From Bacteriovoracaceae bacterium UBA4096 (GTDB taxonomy: Bacteria > Bdellovibrionota > Bacteriovoracia > Bacteriovoracales > Bacteriovoracaceae), in assembly GCA_002381945.1 (NCBI GenBank), contig DFXY01000062.1:76649-121609 (forward strand): a DNA stretch of 44,961 nucleotides. Reading direction: 5' to 3'. The translations under genes were made by a program, and so were the position numbers. Shown piece after piece: positions 15,897 through 25,281 of the stretch; within the stretch, counting starts at the first letter, position 1; every line of letters starts with the position of its first letter. Under the pieces are notes generated by a model, which saw only the letters and a list, made by a program, of their open reading frames with translations, was not told the origin of the DNA and searched no databases.

Positions 15897-18800
15897 ATGA
15901 AGAGTTCACACGTGCCTCTTAACTATCATCCCGAAAAATTAAAACGGGAATTAAAACCATTTTATATTGGTGCCGACGACAAAGACATCGAACTCATGTT
16001 GAAAGAATTGGGATTATCTAAATTGGAAGATCTTTACGCTCACATTGAAGATGGGGTGAAGATGGAAAGCGTTCCTATGCACAAGCACATGAGTTACGAA
16101 GAACTCATTACCCACGTCAATGATCTGGCCAAAAAAAATAAGCAGAAGATTTCATTCCTTGGAGATGGTTTACCTCAATATAAAGTGACAGACGTGGTTG
16201 GACCGATTTGCGATATCCGCGGACTCACCACCGCTTATACCCCTTATCAACCTGAACGCTCTCAAGGGACACTTCAAACTCTTTGGATTTACCAGTCTCT
16301 CATTTCTCAATTAACAGGATTTGAGGCCATCAATGCTTCTTTATATGACCGTTCAACATGCCTGTATGAAGCAATGAACTGTGCTCTTCGTCTGGTAAAA
16401 GATGCTACGACTGTTGTTGTGGCGAACACTCTTTATCCGGGTGACCTGGAAGTTCTGGACACTCAGGCCAAAGGCACAGATCTAAAAATCATCCGTGCTC
16501 CGGTAAATCCGCAGTCGGGTAAGATTGATATGGAGGCCCTGAAACGTATTTTAAACACCACTCCACAAGTGGCAGCAGTGGCCTTCCCTCATGTTAACAG
16601 TCTGGGCAATATTGAATCAGTCGATGAAATCGTTGACCTGTGTTCAACTAATAACATCAAATCCATTGCGGTAGTCGACCCCATGATTTTGGGTAAAGGT
16701 GGATTAAAAGCTCCCGTCAAATTCGGTACCAGCATGCAAGGGGCAGACATGGTAGTGGCCGAAGGTCAGCATCTGGCCTTGGGACCAAATTTTGGAGGCC
16801 CGGGACTTGGTGTTTTTGGTATTCGTTATAATCAGCAAGACAAAACCTCCATTCGATCAACTGCCGGCAGATATGTTGGGAAGACCAAAGATCTTAAAGG
16901 CCGGGATTGTAAAGCGCTGATTCTCTCTACTCGTGAGCAACACATTCGTCGCGAAAAAGCGACATCTAATATTTGCTCCAATCAATCTTTTGTTGCCACC
17001 GTGGCCGGTGCTTCCATGCTAGCCCGAGGTGACGAAGGCTTTGAGGCCACACTGAAAACCTCCCGAACACTTGCAGAGAAAGCGGCCGAAGCCCTGACCC
17101 AATTTGAAGGTGTAGAGCTTAAATTCAAAGGCTCGGCTTTCTTTAACGAATTCACACTTAAAATTCCGGTAAATGCCACTGAGTTTATTCAAACTGCCAG
17201 CGCTGCCGGTATTCAAATCGGCGTGGACGTTTCTGGACGTCATCAGGAAATTTCAGGAGAGAACCTGATCCTCATGAGTTTTACAGACATCCATTCTGAA
17301 AGTGACGTAAATGAACTGATTAAATTCTTTGGTTCTCAATTTACAAAGACCAAGAACGGAACGCCAGCTCCTAAAATTGGTTCTGTCATGATGAGAGTAG
17401 AAGCACCGGAAATTCCGAAGCTAAAATCGCAGGAGATCATTTCTTATTATGAAAAACTAGGAAAACAAAACCTCTCTCCGGATGATGGGATCTATCCTCT
17501 GGGTTCATGCACCATGAAGTATAATCCTTATATTAATGACTACGCTGCATCTTTGCCCGGATTTACTAATATCCATCCAGAAGCTCCGATTGAGGATGTG
17601 CAAGGCTCATTAGAAATTCTTTATGAAATTCAAGAGCAGTTTAAGGCCATCACTGGTCTTCCAGGTGTGACAACTCAACCGGTGGCAGGGGCCCAAGGTG
17701 AACTTGTTGGTCTTAAAATGTTTCAGGCCTATCATCGTGATCGTGGAGAGGGTGACCAGAGAAATGTCATCATCATTCCTCGCTCGGCCCATGGAACAAA
17801 TCCTGCAACGGCCACCATGGCAGGTTATGAATCAAAAGTTGTCGATGGCCATATTTATGGGATTTATACTGTCGAGGCCTTGCCAAGCGGTGAGATGAAC
17901 CTTGATCAAATCAAAGACTTCTTAAAAACAGATGGTCATCGGGTTGCGGGGGTAATGGTTACAAATCCCAACACTGCCGGAATTTTTGAAACTCAGTTTA
18001 AAGAAATGAGTGCACTGATTCATGAAGTTGGCGGTTTGGTTTACATGGATGGAGCTAACATGAATGCCATTGCAGGCATCATTGATTTAAACAAGCTAGG
18101 AGTAGATGCTGTTCACAATAATCTACATAAGACCTGGACCATTCCTCATGGTGGAGGCGGTCCAGGGGATGCCATTGTCGCAGTCTCTTCTCGCCTGATT
18201 GATTTTATGCCGGGAGTTCAAGTCATAAAAGAAAATGGTAAATTTGACATTGTTAAACCACAAAAATCAGTTGGCTCTTTTCACCGACACTTCGGTAATT
18301 TCGCTCATAAAATTCGGGCCTACGCCTACATCAAGGCCCTGGGTTCTGATGGAGTACGAAAAATGAGTCAGGTGGCGGTTCTTTCTGCCAGATACTTGCA
18401 TAAGAAATTATCCAAGAGCTTTCCATGCCTTCCGATTGAAGCGAATAATTCTCCACGAATGCATGAATTCATTCTTACTCTTTCTCCTGAAACTTTTAAG
18501 AAGATTGAGGCCTCTGGTACACCAAAGACAAATTCCATTGCACGGATTGGTAAACTCTTTTTAGATTTTGGTTTCCACGCACCAACGGTTGCTTTTCCTG
18601 AGCAGTATGGTCTCATGATAGAGCCGACTGAAACCTATTCTAAAAAAGAACTCGATCAATTCATTGGAGTGGTTGAGACTATCCTGAAACTCGTGAATGA
18701 ATCTCCGGAAGTTTTAAAAACTGTTCCCCATTTCACCCCGATTGATCGGGTAGATGAAGTTCAGGCAAATAAAAACCCTGTATTGGTGGAGAAAATCACA

Positions 18801-18908
18801 AGTAATCTTCCGGAAATTATCCCTGATCGTGTGGATGCGGAGAAACTCCGGAATTCTACCCCAGGTGATATTTGCGAATTAATTCTTAACAGTCATCGAA
18901 ATCAGTAA
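15897..18908 (+). CDS. gcvP: Glycine dehydrogenase (P-protein of the glycine cleavage system), one-chain form
   Basis: 1003 residues, slightly longer than the common single-chain P-protein. It decarboxylates glycine with pyridoxal phosphate and passes the aminomethyl group to the lipoyl H-protein. The N-terminal half (about 1-450) reads like the GcvPA subunit: GLPQYKVTDVVGPICDIRG, TAYTPYQPERSQGTLQ, DVSGRH near its end. The C-terminal half (about 490-1003) reads like GcvPB: YPLGSCTMKYNPYIND, SAHGTNPATATMAGY and the cofactor lysine K745 in NLHKTWTIPHGGGGPG. So it looks like a fusion of the two-subunit type. No gcvT or gcvH is adjacent; they must lie elsewhere. It ends at a strong hairpin. Confidence 0.94.
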   Translation: MKSSHVPLNYHPEKLKRELKPFYIGADDKDIELMLKELGLSKLEDLYAHIEDGVKMESVPMHKHMSYEELITHVNDLAKKNKQKISFLGDGLPQYKVTDVVGPICDIRGLTTAYTPYQPERSQGTLQTLWIYQSLISQLTGFEAINASLYDRSTCLYEAMNCALRLVKDATTVVVANTLYPGDLEVLDTQAKGTDLKIIRAPVNPQSGKIDMEALKRILNTTPQVAAVAFPHVNSLGNIESVDEIVDLCSTNNIKSIAVVDPMILGKGGLKAPVKFGTSMQGADMVVAEGQHLALGPNFGGPGLGVFGIRYNQQDKTSIRSTAGRYVGKTKDLKGRDCKALILSTREQHIRREKATSNICSNQSFVATVAGASMLARGDEGFEATLKTSRTLAEKAAEALTQFEGVELKFKGSAFFNEFTLKIPVNATEFIQTASAAGIQIGVDVSGRHQEISGENLILMSFTDIHSESDVNELIKFFGSQFTKTKNGTPAPKIGSVMMRVEAPEIPKLKSQEIISYYEKLGKQNLSPDDGIYPLGSCTMKYNPYINDYAASLPGFTNIHPEAPIEDVQGSLEILYEIQEQFKAITGLPGVTTQPVAGAQGELVGLKMFQAYHRDRGEGDQRNVIIIPRSAHGTNPATATMAGYESKVVDGHIYGIYTVEALPSGEMNLDQIKDFLKTDGHRVAGVMVTNPNTAGIFETQFKEMSALIHEVGGLVYMDGANMNAIAGIIDLNKLGVDAVHNNLHKTWTIPHGGGGPGDAIVAVSSRLIDFMPGVQVIKENGKFDIVKPQKSVGSFHRHFGNFAHKIRAYAYIKALGSDGVRKMSQVAVLSARYLHKKLSKSFPCLPIEANNSPRMHEFILTLSPETFKKIEASGTPKTNSIARIGKLFLDFGFHAPTVAFPEQYGLMIEPTETYSKKELDQFIGVVETILKLVNESPEVLKTVPHFTPIDRVDEVQANKNPVLVEKITSNLPEIIPDRVDAEKLRNSTPGDICELILNSHRNQ

Positions 18909-18914
18909 TTGATA

Positions 18915-18941
18915 CCTGGGTCAGCGAAACGCTGACCCAGG
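18915..18941. terminator. Hairpin terminator between gcvP and mscS-like gene
   Basis: A perfect 12-bp GC-rich stem (CCTGGGTCAGCG / CGCTGACCCAGG) with an AAA loop lies 6 bp after the gcvP stop, between convergent genes. CCTTCTTG follows on the plus strand, so the U-tract is weak. Confidence 0.75.
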
Positions 18942-18963
18942 CCTTCTTGAAACTAACAAGTCA

Positions 18964-20013
18964 TTATTCAACTTCTGTTTTATGCACAAAGAGAGTCTGT
19001 GTTGGATAAGCAAAATCCAGCCCATTGGCCTCAAAAGTTTCATGAATCGTATATAAAATCCTCTGATGAATATCCGCATACAGATTATAATCAGGATTAG
19101 TGACCCAATAGACGACTTCAAAATCTAGTGATGATGAACCAAAACGGATAAAGTGAGCACGATCAAATCGGGCCTGTGGCTCATCAACGATGATTCGTTT
19201 TAAGAGTTCAGGTGCTCTCTGCAAGTCCTCCCTTTTGGTTTGATATGTCACTCCTAACTGAAAAACCACTCTACGCTCTTCCATGCGCTTAAAGTTTCTG
19301 ATCCTCGATGAAAGAAGATCTGAGTTTGAAATAACAATTTGTTCTCCGGAGAGACTTTTCACCCTGGTGGTCTTAAGACCCACATGCTCAATCGTTCCCA
19401 TGGTGTCAGGGCCAAGATTGATAAAGTCACCAACGATAAAGGGTTTATCCAAAATAATAGATAGAGAAGAAAACAAGTCTCCCAGAATATTTTGGGTTGC
19501 CAGAGCAATGGCAACACCTCCCACTCCCAGACCTGCTACGAATGTGGTAACATCAACACCTAAATTATTCAGAACAAATAAAACAACCAAAGCGATGAAT
19601 AGAGTTTTTAAGAGGATGCCCACAAAATTGAGTGAAGTCTTAACTGATGGGTCATTATTCTTACGGACAATGGTAATTGAAAGCCAGCTGTTAATTAACT
19701 GTCGCCCCCAAATAATAAATTGAATCCCCACGACAAGCACCAGCATCTTCGTGATGATTGCTGTGATATTCTTGTTTAAAAGCAGAGCGTGAGATCCAGC
19801 ATAAAGTGCGACAGAGAGAATAAATAATAGCTTGGTTTTTGCCAGAGCATCTATAAACATGTCATCGTAAGGATTATCATTTCTTTCAAGTATACTTTTT
19901 AATTTCACCAGCAATATGGCCTTAACAAACCACAAAACAAGATAAACACCCAGCGAGATGGCAAAGAACCTGAAATAAGGAGTCTCATAAAAGCGCGTTA
20001 AGAATTCGTTCAT
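18964..20013 (-). CDS. MscS-family mechanosensitive channel
   Basis: About 349 residues with several membrane segments and then the MscS core: pore helix TTFVAGLGVGGVAIALATQN, followed by ILGDLFSSLSIILDKPF and VGDFINLG, and the beta domain GTIEHVGLKTTRVKSLSGEQ. These channels open under membrane tension and release solutes on osmotic downshift. The ATG at 20013 is preferred because AAGGTG lies 6 bases upstream; a GTG at 20022 is in frame but would overlap that site. Two runs of eight T's (A's on the coding strand) lie at about 20051-20068 upstream of the gene and could act as an UP-element. The stop faces gcvP across a hairpin. Confidence 0.92.
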   Translation of the reverse strand: MNEFLTRFYETPYFRFFAISLGVYLVLWFVKAILLVKLKSILERNDNPYDDMFIDALAKTKLLFILSVALYAGSHALLLNKNITAIITKMLVLVVGIQFIIWGRQLINSWLSITIVRKNNDPSVKTSLNFVGILLKTLFIALVVLFVLNNLGVDVTTFVAGLGVGGVAIALATQNILGDLFSSLSIILDKPFIVGDFINLGPDTMGTIEHVGLKTTRVKSLSGEQIVISNSDLLSSRIRNFKRMEERRVVFQLGVTYQTKREDLQRAPELLKRIIVDEPQARFDRAHFIRFGSSSLDFEVVYWVTNPDYNLYADIHQRILYTIHETFEANGLDFAYPTQTLFVHKTEVE

Positions 20014-20152
20014 GACTTTCACCTTGAAAGGATTGACAGGGTATGACTAATTTTTTTTAGTTTTTTTTATACAATAAGATGGCGTAATACGTCTTGAAAA
20101 TTATGACCTTCTTTAGAAGACGTCTAATCTGTGCCCTGTCTATGATTTTCGG

Positions 20153-20395
20153 ATGAAGCGAATACTCTTATTCTCCACTTCTCTATTCTTGTTTGTCAGT
20201 GCCCATGCGGCACAAGTGGAGCTACTCACTCAGGATGATATTCTTCATCCTTATGCAGAGCTTAGACCCGACAAAAGACTAAACTTGTTTGAAATGATGG
20301 AGCAGGAGCAGCGACAAGAACAAGTCAGTGATGACTTGAGAGAATATGAGGATGCCAGAATTAATGAAGAAGTGGCAGATCCCATTCCTGAGTAG
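20153..20395 (+). CDS. Small secreted protein of unknown function
   Basis: 80 residues: a clear signal peptide, MKRILLFSTSLFLFVSAHA, cleaved after AHA, and a mature part of about 60 residues rich in Glu, Asp and Gln (MMEQEQRQEQVSDDLREYED) that is probably helical. No domain is recognised. The last 35 bp overlap the 3' end of the convergent histidine kinase gene, which is unusual but possible. No strong ribosome-binding site is seen. The signal peptide is the main argument that it is real. Confidence 0.6.
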   Translation: MKRILLFSTSLFLFVSAHAAQVELLTQDDILHPYAELRPDKRLNLFEMMEQEQRQEQVSDDLREYEDARINEEVADPIPE

Positions 20396-21743
20396 GACTT
20401 TTTGGAAGCTCAAGCAGAAATGTCGTATGAGTGGTGCCACTCACATACTGGAGGGAACCTCCATGTTTTTCAGCTATCCCTCGTGCTAAGGCCAGACCCA
20501 GACCGGTTCCTTTACCTAAATCCTTAGTAGAGAAAAAAGGCTCCATAATCCTGGAAGCAATTTCAGGCGGAATACCATTACCGGAATCTTTAAAATAGAT
20601 CTGAATCTTATCATCACTTTGATGAACGCTGACTTCAATCCATTTATCGGGAAGGTACTCAATGGCATCAAAAGAGTTATTGAGAAGGTTTAGGATAATC
20701 TGTTCTAATTGAATCTTATTCCCTACCACTGAAAAATTCTCCAGACCATAAAAGCGCAAATTGACTCCATGATTTTTCATTCTCTGACCCGTAAAGGCCA
20801 GCACATCGTCGACTAAAAGTTTGAGAGGGATTTCAGTCACCGGGCCTTTTTCATCCTGATGAACAAACTCTCTTACCCCTTGGATTGTTCGGTTGATTCG
20901 TTCAGAGGTGTAAAGAATTTGCTGAAGACCATCGGCCAGATCTTTTTGTTTATTCGGATCACGATAGATTCGTAAAAGTTGAGTCGTTCGCGCCTGGATA
21001 ACGGCCAGGGGATTATTAATTTCATGGGCGATTCCGGCCGACATCATTCCCAGTTCTGCATATTTTGACTGACCAAAAAGTTTATCATTTCTCTCTTTCA
21101 GCATGGTGGCCATTTCCACATCATGTTTATTTTTCATCTGCTCCATGTAAACCATGAGTCCGCATCCAGCAAAACTGATACTAAGAATTAACTCTACCAG
21201 AAGACCATAACTTTCAGTCAGGGGATTTACTCGCCAGAAAGGAAAGGCCAGACGAGAGAGGAAAAAAAGCCCCGTGAGATAGAGGGCCAATTTTAGAAGA
21301 AGTGAAGATTCTTTATCGGCAATTTTTTTCCTTGCCTCAGTCACCATGCTAAGGCCTACGAAAACCACACTCAGAGTAAAAGGCAAAGTATACTGAGTGA
21401 AGGTGTAACCATAGGAGGCCATGGCCACTGAAATAAATCCGCCAAGCCCCAAAGTGATTAACTCCCAACGATGGAAAAGTTCTTTCAGGGCCAGATCTTC
21501 CAGGAATAATCGAAATCCACGGATGGGCCAGATCCACCCCACCATGGAAAGGGCGACCACTTGGGGAAGCATGTGTTGAAAAACTCCACAGGCGATGACA
21601 TTAACCGACAGTGCCAGCCATAATTCGGAGAAGTGTGCCATCTGCTTAGACTTACTCCTTCGGTAATTCAGATAGGAAAGTCCTCCCATCAGAAGTGTTA
21701 CAAAAAGGGATAAGACGAAGAGAAATTCAATCGAAGTCTTCAT
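20361..21743 (-). CDS. Multi-span membrane sensor histidine kinase, paralog A
   Basis: 460 residues. The N-terminal 200 residues hold about six to seven hydrophobic segments with the marker WIWPIRG at 70-76. After a short coiled linker comes a HisKA domain with H240 in GIAHEINNPLAVI, then an ATPase domain: LNLLNNSFDAI (N box), DSGNGIP (G1), GTGLGLALARG (G2). It is the sister of the kinase at 23868-25217: both have the phosphorylated His at residue 240 and the WIW motif at the same position. No response regulator is adjacent, so the partner is unknown. The gene ends inside the convergent small secreted gene (35 bp overlap) and is divergent from prfC. Confidence 0.92.
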   Translation of the reverse strand: MKTSIEFLFVLSLFVTLLMGGLSYLNYRRSKSKQMAHFSELWLALSVNVIACGVFQHMLPQVVALSMVGWIWPIRGFRLFLEDLALKELFHRWELITLGLGGFISVAMASYGYTFTQYTLPFTLSVVFVGLSMVTEARKKIADKESSLLLKLALYLTGLFFLSRLAFPFWRVNPLTESYGLLVELILSISFAGCGLMVYMEQMKNKHDVEMATMLKERNDKLFGQSKYAELGMMSAGIAHEINNPLAVIQARTTQLLRIYRDPNKQKDLADGLQQILYTSERINRTIQGVREFVHQDEKGPVTEIPLKLLVDDVLAFTGQRMKNHGVNLRFYGLENFSVVGNKIQLEQIILNLLNNSFDAIEYLPDKWIEVSVHQSDDKIQIYFKDSGNGIPPEIASRIMEPFFSTKDLGKGTGLGLALARGIAEKHGGSLQYVSGTTHTTFLLELPKSPTQEWDLPLLH

Positions 21744-21883
21744 AGAAATATTTTAGAGGTTAAATTTCTTACAGTGAGATGAATTAATTCTTAAGAGCGA
21801 TAGACGTATTTAATATACATTTCTTACATTTACTGATATCAAAGTTTTACGCTCAATGCCGAACTTATTAAGGACACTATCTC

Positions 21884-23485
21884 ATGAGTTTTAAACCTCG
21901 ATGTACCTTCGCCATCATTTCCCATCCAGATGCCGGTAAAACGACCATGACGGAAAAGCTCTTGTGGTTTGGGGGAGTTGTACGTGAAGCTGGAATGGTT
22001 AAGTCAAAGACTGGGGATTATGCTAAGTCTGACTGGATGGAACTGGAAAAGCAGCGCGGAATTTCTATCACCTCTTCAGTAATGAGTTTTGAATATAATG
22101 AGCGCGCTCTTCACCTTCTTGATACTCCCGGGCATAAAGATTTCTCCGAAGATACTTATCGAACTCTTACGGCAGTTGAATCCGTTTTGATGATGATTGA
22201 CTCTGCTAAAGGTGTTGAGGCCCAGACGATTAAACTCATGGAAGTTTGTCGTATGCGGGATACCCCTATAGTCACTTTCATGAACAAATTTGATCGTGAG
22301 GCGATGGATCCTTTTGAGCTTTTGGACAATATTGAATCTATTTTAAAAATTCAGTGTATTCCCATGACCTGGCCTGTTGGGAATGGAGTCGACTTCAAAG
22401 GTGTCTATGATTTTAAAACAAAACAAATATTAAGTTTTAAAGATTCAAGAGATCCTTTTTCTCCAAGCTATGTGGATGCTTCCGATCTGGACGCTCCTTC
22501 GTTGAAGGAGGCCATTGGTGAAGCTCTGGTTATTAAATTAAAAGAAGAACTGGAAATGGTGGAAACACTTATTCCTGAATTTTCGATGGAAGAATACCAG
22601 GCAGGAATTCAAACTCCGGTCTTCTTTGGATCGGCCTTAAAAAACTTCGGTGTAAAAGAGACCCTTGATCTCATCACCCAGATTGCTCCTACCCCTAGAC
22701 CCAGAGAAGCAGTGTTACCACCATTTGATTCAAGCTCAGAAAGAATCACCATCGATCCGACGGATAAAGAATTCACAGGTTTTATTTTCAAAATCCAGGC
22801 AAACATGGATCCCAAACACCGGGACCGCATTTCATTTATGCGTGTCTGTTCAGGACGTTTTGAACGTAACGATAAACTTTATCATGTCAGAACTGGTAAA
22901 GAGATTAGAATTGCCACTCCTCTTATTTTCCAGGCACGAGATCGGGATATTGCTGAAGAAGCGTTGGCGGGCGACATTATCGGTCTCTATGATACCGGCA
23001 AATATCAAATTGGTGACACCTTCACCATGGGCAAAAAGCAGATCCGTTATACAGGTATTCCAAGTTTCTCCCCTGAGCTTTTTATGCGAGTGACCGCAAA
23101 AGATCCTATGAAGGCCAAACACCTTGAGAAAGGATTAGCGCAGCTATCAGAAGAAGGGGCCACTCAACTTTTCATCCGTCGGCAAACAAATGAGAAGATG
23201 CTCGGGGCAGTTGGTGCTCTTCAATTTGAGGTGGTGAAGTTCCGTCTTGAGGATGAATACTCTGTTCCTGCCAACTATGAACCAGTGGCCTGGGCCGGAG
23301 TGAGATGGCTGAAATTTAATGATAAAAAAGACGAAGAAAAGTTTGCCCAGGAATACTCATCGGTTATCATGGAAGATAAGGAAAAGCGATTATGCTTTGC
23401 TGTAAGAACTGAATGGGACCTAAGACTGGCCATGGAAAAAAATCCAAACGTTCAGTTTTTCAAAAACTCGGATTATATCGAATGA
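21884..23485 (+). CDS. prfC: Peptide chain release factor 3
   Basis: 533 residues, typical for RF3, the GTPase that recycles RF1/RF2 from the ribosome after termination. G1 is ISHPDAGKTT, the switch region is EKQRGISITSS, G3 LLDTPGHKDFSEDTYRTL and G4 FMNKFDREAMD. The C-terminal part keeps the RF3-specific VGALQFEVVKFRLEDEY. The start has AAGGA ten bases upstream. Its TGA overlaps the ATG of a small membrane protein gene by 4 bp (ATGA), so the two are translated together. Confidence 0.97.
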   Translation: MSFKPRCTFAIISHPDAGKTTMTEKLLWFGGVVREAGMVKSKTGDYAKSDWMELEKQRGISITSSVMSFEYNERALHLLDTPGHKDFSEDTYRTLTAVESVLMMIDSAKGVEAQTIKLMEVCRMRDTPIVTFMNKFDREAMDPFELLDNIESILKIQCIPMTWPVGNGVDFKGVYDFKTKQILSFKDSRDPFSPSYVDASDLDAPSLKEAIGEALVIKLKEELEMVETLIPEFSMEEYQAGIQTPVFFGSALKNFGVKETLDLITQIAPTPRPREAVLPPFDSSSERITIDPTDKEFTGFIFKIQANMDPKHRDRISFMRVCSGRFERNDKLYHVRTGKEIRIATPLIFQARDRDIAEEALAGDIIGLYDTGKYQIGDTFTMGKKQIRYTGIPSFSPELFMRVTAKDPMKAKHLEKGLAQLSEEGATQLFIRRQTNEKMLGAVGALQFEVVKFRLEDEYSVPANYEPVAWAGVRWLKFNDKKDEEKFAQEYSSVIMEDKEKRLCFAVRTEWDLRLAMEKNPNVQFFKNSDYIE

Positions 23486-23871
23486 AAAAGAAGCAAACTA
23501 ACAAATTAATTTACATTCTTCCGGTGCTGGCACTCGTTGGCTACTTTGCAGGGCAAACAATCAAGAAGCAGTTCCTTTCAAGTGAAGAGACTAAGATTGA
23601 AGAAGAAGTCTTCCCTATCGTGAGGGAAAATATCAGCGATGACATGAAGCTTGTCATTGAGCCTGATCATATTGAAATTATCGAAGGTACTATTGTGGTC
23701 TACCTCAAGCAAGACACCAATGCGCCTTCTTCTCCAAGTGCTACCAATTCACGGGATTTTATTAAAGGCTATTTAAATTCAAAATTAGAAAGCTGGAAGG
23801 AAACATCGGTCTGGCAAGACAAAGAGATTCAGGTGATGTTCAATGATGAAGCACCTGAAGAAGAAAATTAG
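23482..23871 (+). CDS. Small single-span membrane protein translationally coupled to prfC
   Basis: 129 residues. The start at 23482 shares ATGA with the prfC stop; the longer frame open from 23413 runs inside prfC and is not used. The N-terminus is KKKQTNK followed by one membrane segment, LIYILPVLALVGYFAG, and a soluble acidic region with an IEIIEGTIVVYL strand and a SWKETSVWQDK segment near the end. I recognise no family. The positive residues before the segment suggest the C-terminal part is outside the cytoplasm. Its stop overlaps the stop of the convergent kinase by 4 bp. Confidence 0.75.
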   Translation: MKKKQTNKLIYILPVLALVGYFAGQTIKKQFLSSEETKIEEEVFPIVRENISDDMKLVIEPDHIEIIEGTIVVYLKQDTNAPSSPSATNSRDFIKGYLNSKLESWKETSVWQDKEIQVMFNDEAPEEEN

Positions 23872-25217
23872 ATGTAGGGTAACTCAATAATGAAAGTCGT
23901 ATTCTTAGCGGACTCATCAAAGTAAAGCTTCCCACTATGTTCTTCCATCATTTTCCGAGACAAAGATAATCCCAGTCCGGTGCCGCCTAATTCCTTAGTT
24001 GTATAAAAAGGTTCCATCATTTTCAGACGAATATTTTCTGGTATACCACGTCCGGAATCTTTGACAATGATCTGCAAACAATTTTCCATCTTCTTCACGG
24101 ACAAGACCACCCAGGGATCAGGCGTGCCTTTAACAGCATCAAAAGAATTATTTAAGAGATTCAAGAGCACCTGGGAAATCTGCACTGACCGACATTTAAT
24201 TATTTCATCTTGAAAAGGCTCAATCCTTAGATCAATTGATTCCAGACGAAAGCGGTCCCGGCAATAGCTAAGTGTTTCCTCCAGAAGATTCTTGATATGG
24301 CATTCAGTAAAAGATTCTCGTTTTCCTTCTCGTGAAAAATTCTTCAGGGACTGAATAATATCATTAATTCGTTTTACGGTAGCATCAATCTGGTCAAGGC
24401 CTCTGAGGATAAGATCCTTATCTGCTTGATCGGCCAGGACTTGTCTTCTTAAAATTTGTGATCGATGACCAATAACTCCCAGAGGATTGTTAATCTCGTG
24501 GGCAATTCCAGCTGTCATCACTCCCAAGGCCGACAGCTTTGACTGATTTTTCAGCAACTCGCCTCTTTCTTCCACTAACTTTTCGAGTTTTAACTGCTGC
24601 TCTTGTTTAAGTTCAAAAATAGTTACCGAAGGTAAGATAATGGCCATCAAGATATTAGTTAAAAGCAACAAACCAAAACCCAGATAAGTAAATTCTGTAT
24701 TATAACGAAGGAAGGGATAGTCCAGATTATGAACAGAAATGATAAAAATTGTAAAAAAGAGCAGGTAGTGATTTACCGAAATAATCTTTTTATTTAAATT
24801 TCTTATCCCATGAATCAACACATCCATCATGACAATAAAAAAAGCTATACTTTGAGGAAGAGTAAATAGTGTAAAACTAAAACCTAAATAGGCCAGGTAA
24901 AGAAAAAGTAAGTAAGCAGTCAATAGAAGCCAGTAGTGCCATTTCTTAAGTAGACCTACTTTGCACACACTTTCCAGAATTCTTCGCATGGTTCTGATTC
25001 GCCAAATCCAAAGAATAGTTGGTAAGGCCACAATTAAGGGGGGATGCTTGTTAGAAAACATAGCAAGCAGCATGTAAGCGCCGGTCGACAGCCAATATTC
25101 ACAACCTTCCCACTGTCTTTTGTCTCTTTCCGCCCAGTAAATCACAGAGCTGATAAAAATCATTACCATGATGGTTGAAAAAGAAAGAAGAAGCATGAGC
25201 TCAGTTGTAGCTTGCAT
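23868..25217 (-). CDS. Multi-span membrane sensor histidine kinase, paralog B
   Basis: 449 residues with the same plan as the kinase at 20361-21743: six to seven membrane segments, WIWRIR at 71-76, an LGFSFTLFTLP segment at 111-121 matching YGYTFTQYTLP of the sister, H240 in GIAHEINNPLGVI, then LNLLNNSFDAV, DSGRGIP and GTGLGLSLSRK. The two are collinear through the sensor region without gaps, so they are duplicates that now flank prfC and its partner gene. No receiver gene is adjacent. A terminator of the metalloprotease gene lies just upstream, so it must have its own promoter. Confidence 0.92.
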   Translation of the reverse strand: MQATTELMLLLSFSTIMVMIFISSVIYWAERDKRQWEGCEYWLSTGAYMLLAMFSNKHPPLIVALPTILWIWRIRTMRRILESVCKVGLLKKWHYWLLLTAYLLFLYLAYLGFSFTLFTLPQSIAFFIVMMDVLIHGIRNLNKKIISVNHYLLFFTIFIISVHNLDYPFLRYNTEFTYLGFGLLLLTNILMAIILPSVTIFELKQEQQLKLEKLVEERGELLKNQSKLSALGVMTAGIAHEINNPLGVIGHRSQILRRQVLADQADKDLILRGLDQIDATVKRINDIIQSLKNFSREGKRESFTECHIKNLLEETLSYCRDRFRLESIDLRIEPFQDEIIKCRSVQISQVLLNLLNNSFDAVKGTPDPWVVLSVKKMENCLQIIVKDSGRGIPENIRLKMMEPFYTTKELGGTGLGLSLSRKMMEEHSGKLYFDESAKNTTFIIELPYI

Positions 25218-25225
25218 TTGCCTTC

Positions 25226-25255
25226 AAAAAAATGACCAGGCAAGGCCTGGCCATT
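25226..25255 (-). terminator. Rho-independent terminator of metalloprotease paralog 1
   Basis: Read on the minus strand, an 11-bp stem AATGGCCAGGC / GCCTGGTCATT (one G-T pair, loop CTT) is followed by seven T's. It lies 27 bp after the stop at 25282. Confidence 0.88.
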
Positions 25256-25281
25256 GAACTAAATATTAACCTAATCTTAAC

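Noticed and set aside
21764..21828. Exact 10-base direct repeat ATTTCTTACA (21764-21773 and 21819-21828) between a kinase and prfC
   Set aside because: Short, AT-rich and widely spaced (55 bp); can occur by chance and has no palindromic structure.
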